Part shown: in pieces, positions 57,403-64,000 of the stretch | Layout of the letters: each line of letters opens with the position of its first letter | Numbering within the stretch: position 1 is the first letter of the stretch | DNA from: Dokdonella sp. | Lineage (GTDB): Bacteria > Pseudomonadota > Gammaproteobacteria > Xanthomonadales > Rhodanobacteraceae | Direction of reading: 5' to 3' | Assembly: GCF_019634845.1 (NCBI RefSeq) | Contig: NZ_JAHCAQ010000002.1 | Location: 62,001 to 126,000, forward strand | Length of the DNA: 64,000 nt | The notes under the pieces: generated by a model | Told to the model about the DNA's origin: nothing | Database searches by the model: none | The model's input: only the letters and a program-made list of their open reading frames with translations | Made by a program: the position numbers and the translations under genes

Positions 57403-57431
57403 GTATAGACACTCGCCCGGCAGGCGACAAC
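57403..57431 (-). promoter_or_regulatory. Promoter of the tRNA-Thr/tRNA-Val pair
   Basis: On the minus strand, TTGTCG (57431-57426) and TATACT (57408-57403) are 17 bases apart. Initiation would be about 5 bases before tRNA-Thr. Confidence 0.7.
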
Positions 57432-57469
57432 CGGGCGGGAGGCCCGCGGCCAGCACAGGCCGCTGGCGC

Positions 57470-57865
57470 TCACCAACACTTACCGTTGTTTTCGTTACCG
57501 GACTTGTCCTTGAAGCCGGTGTTGGTCAGCGTGAGGTTGGCGCACTGGTCGGGCGCCTGCGGTCCCTGCGGCGAGGCAGTCAGCGTGTAGGTCTGGTCGT
57601 CGTTGGCGAGGGCGACCGACACCGTGTAATAGCCGCTCTCCGACGTGGTGCCCAGCCCCAGCGTCGCCATCGACGCGTAGCGGTTCAGATTGGTGAAGTA
57701 GCGTTCCTGCGCCGCCGCCACGCGCATGAGGAATTCCTTGCCATCGGCACGACGCGAGCGCATCACGTAGTTGGAATAGCTCGGGTAGGCGATGGCGGCA
57801 AGGATGGCCACGATCGCCACCACGATCAACAGCTCGATCAGCGTGAAAGCCCGGATTTGTTTCAT
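57470..57865 (-). CDS. pilE: Type IV minor pilin PilE
   Basis: 131 residues. Type III signal with FTLIELLIVVAIVAILAAIA (the hydrophobic pilin helix, Glu5 present), followed by YPSYSNYVMRSRRADGK, as in PilE minor pilins. Two cysteines near the C-terminus (NLTLTNTG lies between) could form the D-loop disulfide. The residue before the cleavage site is Ala (IRA/F), where Gly is nearly universal. Last gene of the pilV-W-X-Y1-E operon, 64 bases after pilY1. Confidence 0.92.
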   Translation of the reverse strand: MKQIRAFTLIELLIVVAIVAILAAIAYPSYSNYVMRSRRADGKEFLMRVAAAQERYFTNLNRYASMATLGLGTTSESGYYTVSVALANDDQTYTLTASPQGPQAPDQCANLTLTNTGFKDKSGNENNGKCW

Positions 57866-57929
57866 TGTCGATCTCCAGTCGGGCGTGCCATCGCGATCGC
57901 CGCGAGTGCACGCCCGCAAACACCATCGC

Positions 57930-60900
57930 TCAGTTGAGCAGTTCGCGCCAGCCGCTGCGGTGCCACACCGGGATCGCCGCCGCCAGGATCGCGTCCAGGG
58001 CGTCCTTGACCGCGATCGGCACGCCGGCCGGCAAGCCCACCACCACGCCGCCACCGCCGCCGCGCTTGATCACCGGATCGCTCGGGGGCGTCGGCGCCGT
58101 CACGACCGCACCGATCAGGCCGCGACCGGAGCCGATGCCGCCCGCCGTGTTGATCGCGGCGCCCGTGGCTGCATCGAGCGCCATGATCGAGTAACGCGCG
58201 CCCGGATCGCAAGGGTCATCGCTCTTCGGAATGAGCCCGTACAGCATCGCCACGTTGGCCGTAACGATCGGGATCGCGCGGCGCTGCGCACGCTCGCCCT
58301 TCTCGGTGGCGATATTGAGCGGCATGCGCCAGCCGTGGGCCTTGACCGACACGATGACCGCCGTGCTGCCCGACATCGAGCCCAGCCGCATCTCAGGGGT
58401 GGAGGTCGGCACCGATCCGGTCGGGTTGGTGAAACCGGTCACGCTGCGCACGTCGTTGGCGGCCTGGGCCAGGTTCTGCGTGACGAGCTGGTTCACCTTG
58501 ATCGGATAGTTGGTCGAAGCCGTGCCGTAATCGCGGATGCCGTAGAAGGCCTGCTGCGGAATCAGGCTCGTGCGGTCGTCCTCGCCGAGGTACTTGCCGG
58601 TACCGATCACGAGGATCGGTCTGCGCGTCACCGGATCACCGAGCGCGGTCGGGTTGAACACGATCGGCTGATCACCTGCCGTGGCCGCGCCACCGTTACC
58701 GTAACTGGTGAACATGAGGTCGACCTTCCAGTTGTTCGGGTTGCTGTCGGAGAGATCGAAACGCCACAGATTGCCGGCCAGATCGCCCGCATAGGCGAGA
58801 TCGTCGACTTCGTCGCTCCCCAAGTCGTAGACCATCGGCGTCGACAGGCCAAAGGTCTTGAACCCGGTCGGCATCGTCTGCGGAGCAAGACTCGTACGCA
58901 GTTCCCTGATGAGCTGACCCGTCTCCAAGTCGATGACCAGCAGCGAGGTGCGGCTCGCCGCCGCCTCGAAGCGATCGCCCGATCGCGCGGCGGCATCGAC
59001 ATTGGACGGAAAATAGCCACTCGAGACGAGCGCAACCCACTTGTCGTTGGACTTGAGGCGCGCGATGTTGGCCGAATCGTAGGTGTAGCCGAGTGAGGCG
59101 CAGGTGCGCGAACCCGCAGCGCAGGGCGGATCGCCGGCCGTGCTGGCGACATCGCCGCTGCTGAACTCCCACATGACCACGCCGTTCGAGCCGCTGGCCG
59201 CCGTCTCATCGGCCTGCGCCGGGTTGGTCACATCGAGCGCATAGACGCCGCGGCCACCCAGGCGCGTGGACCCGACCAGGATCGTGCGCCAGGCGCCATT
59301 GAGAAACACGTCACGCTCACGCGGCTTGGCATCCACGCCGGGGACGAGATCGGCGTCGCGTTTGGTCGACGCCGCCGCGCGCCCGTTGCGAATGACCGTA
59401 TCGGGAACGAACGCCCACTTCTCGTCGCCACTGGTCGCATCGAACGCGTGCAGCATGCCGTCATTGGCGCCGACGTAGATCATCGGGGTCCGCGCACGCT
59501 GCTGGTTCTGGTAGTAGGCATAGGTCTTGGTGCTGTCGGTGGCCGCGGCTGAGGCCTCGGGCGAACCGGGCGGGAACATGTCGTGATAGCCGCTGCGTGG
59601 CGAAGACACATAGGCCGGCTCGCCGTTGATGACGGCACCGAGCACCGATTGGCGCACGCGCAGCAGCGGTGTTGCCGGTGCCGTCTCGTTGTCGCGCTTG
59701 CCGCGCAGATAGTCGACGCGGTCCGCTCCGTAGCCATCGCAGTTGGGCCCCGAGCCCGCACAAGGTGCAGCGCCTGGCGTCTGGTTGAGCGCGTTCTGCT
59801 GCGCCGTGGTCAGGCTGCCCCAGCGGAACGGCAGGCCGCTCGCGGCGCCGTTCGAGGTCACGATGATGCGGCTGTTGGGATCGCGCACGGGATTGGTGCC
59901 GGCCGGGTCGGCGCAACTGCCTCCCGTGAGGCGGCAGCCCGCATCCCACAGCACGCTGGCGGGCTGACCCGACGCATCCAAGGTCCAGCGTCGCACGTTG
60001 CCGGGCCAGCCGCTGGTGTCGTAGCCGCCTTGATAGGCGCTGTTGCCACCGGTCAGGATCGGCAGCGACACCGCCGCCGGCGTCGAGGAACTGCTCTGTG
60101 CCACCACGCTGGCGATGATCCGGCGCAGCGCGTCGATCAGCTCGTCGGGATTGGAGGCGGCGAAGAAGTCGCCACGGCTGTTGATCGCCGCATGCCACAT
60201 GTCGTCGATCTTCTCCGATGTATCCGAATACGGTGCACTGCCTCCCTGCAGCACCGGCCAGGCCAGCGTGCCGAGGCGCAGCTTGAGGTAGTTGGTGTCG
60301 GTCTTGGGGATCGTGCCGTCGACGCCCAGGCCGATCATGAACTGCACCAGATGCGGCCAGGTCGCCGGATCATTGGCGGGGTTCCAGTAGAGCTCCCGGT
60401 TATCGAGCCAGTTGTTGCCGGGCAGCAGCGGCGTGCTGCCAGTCACCCCGGTCGTGCGATCCACCAGATAGGGGCGCACCTTGAGTTTGGTCTGCGGGTT
60501 GCTCTGGAAGTCGGGACGCAGGTCGGTCGCCCAATAGTTGAAGGCGATGTCGGCCATCGTGTTCTGCGCGCTGCTGCCCTCGTTCCAGAAGATCTTGGAC
60601 TGCAGTTCACTGACCGAGTAGCTGCGGCCGTCGGGCAAGGTCGCGATGGCGTTGGTGTCGCGCCGCGCCGGCGTGACCACCGAGTTGTTCCACAGGCCGT
60701 CGGTCATCTGGATGTGGAAGTTCTTGCGACAACTGAGCTCGCGTCCCGTCGCGCGCTCCCAGTACGGATTGGTGTCGGCCGCGCCGGTGTTGCGCTGGAA
60801 GAGCTTGCCGACGCGATCGGCCGCGGCCTGGTTCGGGGTGTTGCCACCGACCGGAGTCGAGAACAGCCAGTTGTAGAAGTCGGTTCGCGTCGTGGTCGAG

Positions 60901-61766
60901 CCGGTATCCTCGAACGGAAAGATCTTGGTCGCATTGGTGATCTGGCGGGTGTTGATGTTCTGCCAGGCCACGCGGATACCATTGTCGAAGGTCGCATACG
61001 CGCGCGATACCGAGGTGACCGCCGCGGTGTAGCGTGTGTGGTAGTACGAATACCAGTTGGCGAAGTTCTGCTGCTCGGTCGCAGTCGCACCGGTCAGATC
61101 CACCCATTCCCAGTTGCTCGCGGTATAGAGCACGCCGGTATTGCTGATGCGGCCGTTGGCGTCGAGTGTCAATGCCGGCGCGGTGGATTTGTAGCGGTAA
61201 TAGCCGGCAGCACGGTTACAGAATCGAGTGTCGGTGCCCAGATTGCGTGTCGACGAACTGGTCGGTGACTGGGGGCGATTCTGCAGGATGCCGTTGTCCC
61301 AGGCGGCGGTGAAGCGCGCATTCGGGAACGCGGTCACGCCATCGGCCATGAGCGGCGGCTGGTAGTTCGAGTTGGGATTGTAGTAGACGCCATTCATCGC
61401 CCACGAACGCGGGTCGGCCGGATCGGTGATGCGCGGATCGATGACGCCTGCACACAGATAGGGACCACCACCGCTCGGCCACGTCGCGCTGCCCGTGGTG
61501 TTCTGCTGGTCGGTCCCACCCCAGCCGGCGCCCGTGTACGGGCGCTGGTCGCCCATGTAGTTGCGACCCATCGAACCCGAATCGTCGAAGGTCAGCACCA
61601 CGTTGGGAGCGACCTTCGAGGTCAGCTCGGGCGGAGTGGTCAACAGGTTCACCGTGCCGGCCGCCGGTGATTGCGCCAGCGCCTGCTGTGGTGCACCCGC
61701 ACCCGCCAGCGCGCACACGGCCGCTACCGCGATGGACAAGGTCGTTGAAGACGTTAGGCGAGTCAT
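57930..61766 (-). CDS. pilY1: Type IV pilus tip/anti-retraction protein PilY1
   Basis: 1278 residues. A signal peptide (about 1-31) precedes an N-terminal von Willebrand A-like region starting with a metal-site DDSGSM (about 61-66). A long middle region follows, then the C-terminal PilC/PilY1 beta-propeller with the Ca-site-like loop DLGSDEVDD before LAYAGDLAGNLWRFD (about residues 979-1002). It caps the pilus with the minor pilins, and affects adhesion, retraction and mechanosensing. ATG 61766 is chosen for the signal peptide. It overlaps no neighbour; the start lies 28 bases after the pilX stop. Confidence 0.94.
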   Translation of the reverse strand: MTRLTSSTTLSIAVAAVCALAGAGAPQQALAQSPAAGTVNLLTTPPELTSKVAPNVVLTFDDSGSMGRNYMGDQRPYTGAGWGGTDQQNTTGSATWPSGGGPYLCAGVIDPRITDPADPRSWAMNGVYYNPNSNYQPPLMADGVTAFPNARFTAAWDNGILQNRPQSPTSSSTRNLGTDTRFCNRAAGYYRYKSTAPALTLDANGRISNTGVLYTASNWEWVDLTGATATEQQNFANWYSYYHTRYTAAVTSVSRAYATFDNGIRVAWQNINTRQITNATKIFPFEDTGSTTTRTDFYNWLFSTPVGGNTPNQAAADRVGKLFQRNTGAADTNPYWERATGRELSCRKNFHIQMTDGLWNNSVVTPARRDTNAIATLPDGRSYSVSELQSKIFWNEGSSAQNTMADIAFNYWATDLRPDFQSNPQTKLKVRPYLVDRTTGVTGSTPLLPGNNWLDNRELYWNPANDPATWPHLVQFMIGLGVDGTIPKTDTNYLKLRLGTLAWPVLQGGSAPYSDTSEKIDDMWHAAINSRGDFFAASNPDELIDALRRIIASVVAQSSSSTPAAVSLPILTGGNSAYQGGYDTSGWPGNVRRWTLDASGQPASVLWDAGCRLTGGSCADPAGTNPVRDPNSRIIVTSNGAASGLPFRWGSLTTAQQNALNQTPGAAPCAGSGPNCDGYGADRVDYLRGKRDNETAPATPLLRVRQSVLGAVINGEPAYVSSPRSGYHDMFPPGSPEASAAATDSTKTYAYYQNQQRARTPMIYVGANDGMLHAFDATSGDEKWAFVPDTVIRNGRAAASTKRDADLVPGVDAKPRERDVFLNGAWRTILVGSTRLGGRGVYALDVTNPAQADETAASGSNGVVMWEFSSGDVASTAGDPPCAAGSRTCASLGYTYDSANIARLKSNDKWVALVSSGYFPSNVDAAARSGDRFEAAASRTSLLVIDLETGQLIRELRTSLAPQTMPTGFKTFGLSTPMVYDLGSDEVDDLAYAGDLAGNLWRFDLSDSNPNNWKVDLMFTSYGNGGAATAGDQPIVFNPTALGDPVTRRPILVIGTGKYLGEDDRTSLIPQQAFYGIRDYGTASTNYPIKVNQLVTQNLAQAANDVRSVTGFTNPTGSVPTSTPEMRLGSMSGSTAVIVSVKAHGWRMPLNIATEKGERAQRRAIPIVTANVAMLYGLIPKSDDPCDPGARYSIMALDAATGAAINTAGGIGSGRGLIGAVVTAPTPPSDPVIKRGGGGGVVVGLPAGVPIAVKDALDAILAAAIPVWHRSGWRELLN

Positions 61767-61794
61767 GGGATCGCTCCTGAATGGGTCTGCACGA

Positions 61795-62439
61795 TCACGG
61801 CGTGCTGGTGCCGAATCCGGCATCGGTCATGTTCGACGCCGAGTACACACTCTCGACCACGCGCTGGACGGCCGCACTGCCGCCCTGGCTGCGCGCGGTG
61901 ATGCGGTAGAAGTGGTAGGCGTTCAGCGTCTCGGGATCAATGGCCCCGGACTGCTGGCCGGCACTCGGCGGCACGTTCGGCCCGATGTCCTCGAGCAGGA
62001 CGTTCGGCTGCCTGGCCAGCGACGCGGTTTCGTCATCACCGCTGAGCCCGGTCAACGCGTGCGCGTAACCCGGCATGCCGGGCAGTGCGGCCACCCAGCC
62101 GAACGAACTGCGGAACGCCTGCACGCCGCTTTGCAAGGTGCCGTTGATGTCTGGTCGATACACGCAGCTCGAACCGCTCCCCTGACAGGGCGGCAGCGGA
62201 TTGCCCGTGGAATCGTTGAAGCGCACGTGCCACAGCCATGCCTCGGTGCCGCGCACGGCGCTCTCGGCCCCCATCATCGCGAGTTGCTGGTTGCGCATGC
62301 CGCCGGTCATCTTCTCCTGCAGGATCGACGTGCCCATCGCGGTCAGCGTGAGCAGCGTGATCAGCAACAGGAAGATCAGGGCCACGAACAGCACGGCGCC
62401 GCGCTGGCGGCCTGGTGATCGCTGAAACTCGATATTCAT
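61795..62439 (-). CDS. pilX: Type IV minor pilin PilX
   Basis: 214 residues. The N-terminus reads RQRGAVLFVALIFLLLITLL, the PilX-type helix lacking Glu5, followed by ILQEKMTGGMRNQQLAM, which is the PilX signature. Part of the tip complex with PilV, PilW and PilY1. Ends in a Ser/Thr/Gly-rich tail. Confidence 0.92.
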   Translation of the reverse strand: MNIEFQRSPGRQRGAVLFVALIFLLLITLLTLTAMGTSILQEKMTGGMRNQQLAMMGAESAVRGTEAWLWHVRFNDSTGNPLPPCQGSGSSCVYRPDINGTLQSGVQAFRSSFGWVAALPGMPGYAHALTGLSGDDETASLARQPNVLLEDIGPNVPPSAGQQSGAIDPETLNAYHFYRITARSQGGSAAVQRVVESVYSASNMTDAGFGTSTP

Positions 62440-62448
62440 GGGTCGGGC

Positions 62449-63792
62449 CTAGAGATGACGGTCACGGACGGAGACATAAGCGATGAACTCACGGCGCAAC
62501 TGGCTGCCGGCCCTGATGCCGGACGGCAAGGAGGCCGTGTCGGCCAGCGTGTAACTGCTGCCGGCAAAGCGGAACGTGCGGCTCGCGTTGTCGAGACCGA
62601 AGACCTCATCGACCGTGTTAAGCAGCAGGTGCGGTTCCACGGTCTTCACCGAGCGCCACATGCAACCCGGCTCCAACGGCATGCCGGGCGGCGGTGCCGT
62701 GCAGCTCCCCGCCGTTTGCACCTGCGCCGCCGTCATGAACTGCAGGTTGCCGCCGGCATCCTGGACGCCGTAGCGGAACGCGAGCTGGTCGACGCCACGC
62801 ACGAGTTCCTGCTCCACGCCGTTCTCGCGCCGCACGAGCACCGGCACGAGGCGCCGCGCCGCGCCACTGTTGGGCCGCGCGTCGGGATTGTCGTCATCGC
62901 GGAACACGAGGTAGTAGCTGACCGTGACGAAGTCGTCGCTGAAGTTGAACAGACGCACGTCGCGCGTGCGGTTGCCCATGCACAGTGCGCCCTGCGCGCC
63001 CGGCAAGATGCCGCCGCTGGTCGACGGCGCGGTGCCGATCGTGAGCATATTGCCGGCCACGCCACCGATCGGGATCACCGCGGGATTGACGCAGTCGGAA
63101 ATGAGCGCCAAACCGGGCTGCATGTTGCCGATCGGGTCATCACCCACCTGCGGACTGACCGTGATCGTGGTGCCATTGACCAGCGGATCGCCGGCCGCCA
63201 CTGCGCAGGCATTCATGGCTACCGGCCAGCCACTGCCACGCTGGTAGCGGATCGTGAGCACGTCGGAGGCGGGCACGCGTCGCCCGGCGGCCAGGCCCAT
63301 CGTCGGAATCTGGCCGGCGCCGCTCGGCAAGGCCGGCGTGCAGCTGCTGGCCGTGCAGGAATAGCCCTGCACGAACCAGCGCGGGCTCAAGGCATAGGGC
63401 GACGCGGCCGGTGCAGCACTCGGATTGCCGGCGGAATCGATGCTGTTGATCGTGCTGTCGGGCAGCCGGAGGTCGGGTGCGTAGACCATCGGCGCTCGTG
63501 CCGGTACCACCGGCGCCACCGTGCCGGGCGGGCTGCCGCCTGCCGTGTTGCTGCAGTACTGCGCGCTCAGCATGCGCAGGTCGCGGTCGATCTGGGTGAC
63601 GGCAAAGCGGCCGTTTTCCTGCAGGCGCGCCAGCGCATCCTGCAGCTTGTTGGTGCGGCTGGTATTGCTGAACAGGCTCATGATGCCGACGCTGAGCAAC
63701 AGACCCAGCGTCAAGGCGATCATGATCTCGATCAGCGAGAAGCCCCGCGGGCTGCGACTGGCGCGTGACATGTCGTGGCGATTCCCGGTCAT
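62449..63792 (-). CDS. pilW: Type IV minor pilin PilW
   Basis: 447 residues. After a leader of about 17 residues comes GFSLIEIMIALTLGLLLSVG, with Glu5. ALARLQENGRFAVTQIDRDLRML is the PilW family segment. The large beta-rich C-terminal region contains several Cys. ATG 63792 overlaps the pilV stop (ATGA); ATG 63771 would give a shorter leader. Confidence 0.92.
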   Translation of the reverse strand: MTGNRHDMSRASRSPRGFSLIEIMIALTLGLLLSVGIMSLFSNTSRTNKLQDALARLQENGRFAVTQIDRDLRMLSAQYCSNTAGGSPPGTVAPVVPARAPMVYAPDLRLPDSTINSIDSAGNPSAAPAASPYALSPRWFVQGYSCTASSCTPALPSGAGQIPTMGLAAGRRVPASDVLTIRYQRGSGWPVAMNACAVAAGDPLVNGTTITVSPQVGDDPIGNMQPGLALISDCVNPAVIPIGGVAGNMLTIGTAPSTSGGILPGAQGALCMGNRTRDVRLFNFSDDFVTVSYYLVFRDDDNPDARPNSGAARRLVPVLVRRENGVEQELVRGVDQLAFRYGVQDAGGNLQFMTAAQVQTAGSCTAPPPGMPLEPGCMWRSVKTVEPHLLLNTVDEVFGLDNASRTFRFAGSSYTLADTASLPSGIRAGSQLRREFIAYVSVRDRHL

Positions 63793-64000
63793 GGCTGGAA
63801 CACCCAGGCGAAGGTCTGCGTGGCGGGTGGCGCGGCCGTGGCCGTGCGCTGCAGGTCGGCTTCGGTCCACTGGATCACCATCGAGCAAATGCCATCGAAA
63901 GGCTCCGTTCCTGAACCGCGTGGCAGCGCCCCCTCGCCATAGGTACCGTTGCAGGTGATCGTGGCCGTGCCGCCCGGCAACTGGTCGACGAGCTGCTGGC
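63789..64000 (-). CDS. pilV: Type IV minor pilin PilV, partial (5' end outside window)
   Basis: Only the last 70 codons are in the window; the frame is open to the right edge. The visible C-terminus (TATITCNGTY, then ICSMVIQWTEADLQRTA and TFAWVFQP) fits the C-terminal beta region of PilV, with two Cys that could pair. The name is given by position directly before pilW and the ATGA overlap. FimT and other upstream genes would lie to the right. Confidence 0.8.
   Translation of the reverse strand, partial: QQLVDQLPGGTATITCNGTYGEGALPRGSGTEPFDGICSMVIQWTEADLQRTATAAPPATQTFAWVFQP

Overview
The window reads as a high-GC gammaproteobacterial chromosome, most likely Xanthomonadales/Lysobacterales. The signs are the gene orders tpiA-secG-tRNA-Leu-nuoA..N and tRNA-fMet-rimP-nusA-infB-rbfA-truB-rpsO-pnp, a MetX-family enzyme of the serine O-succinyltransferase type next to a tRNA-Leu, a full PilE-PilY1-PilX-PilW-PilV minor pilin set, and a secreted protein ending in a short IF..GFD-type tail. 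The cell implied is an aerobic Gram-negative with complex I, System I cytochrome c maturation and type IV pili.

Left edge (1-3345, mostly minus strand) is an accessory island of visibly lower GC. From a strong promoter at 2883-2912, carrying a run of eight G between -35 and -10, it encodes a 72-residue Sec-exported peptide with four cysteines (C-x3-C-x9-C-x3-C). A 12-bp hairpin follows, then a periplasmic CPPC redoxin and two FtsX/MacB-like ABC permeases, the second running off the window. This looks like an undescribed cassette for making, oxidising and exporting a disulfide peptide. A decayed IS4-type transposase separates it from ccmFGHI (3398-7654), whose usual partners ccmABCDE are not adjacent.

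7650-20676 holds a phospholipid operon (ynbA-ynbB-plsC-like), the MetX-family transferase, tRNA-Leu(CAA), a Ca2+/H+ antiporter, serS, two small secreted proteins lying between dacB and a degenerate copy of the dacB 3' end, dacB-rarA, rlmJ, a membrane protein preceded by a run of ten C, and a PsiF-repeat protein. 20986-28395 is the periplasmic alpha-2-macroglobulin (thioester CIEQ) plus PBP1C pair. A PadR/HAAS-domain pair and a PDZ lipoprotein follow.

30825-40467 (minus) is the transcription/translation operon tRNA-fMet-rimP-nusA-infB-rbfA-truB-rpsO-pnp, with two intrinsic terminators after the tRNA and two copies of an inverted repeat flanking rbfA. One copy is translated as an N-terminal extension of TruB. 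40550-55605 (minus) is the complete 14-gene nuo operon in canonical order, preceded by tRNA-Leu(GAG), secG and tpiA. tRNA-Val(CAC) and tRNA-Thr(CGT) come next, then 57470-64000 (minus), the 3' part of the minor-pilin operon pilV-pilW-pilX-pilY1-pilE.

Coding density is high. Many operon neighbours overlap by ATGA or TAATG, and several convergent gene pairs end in inverted repeats that contain both stop codons. Assignments rest on motifs and family memory only; no database search was possible.
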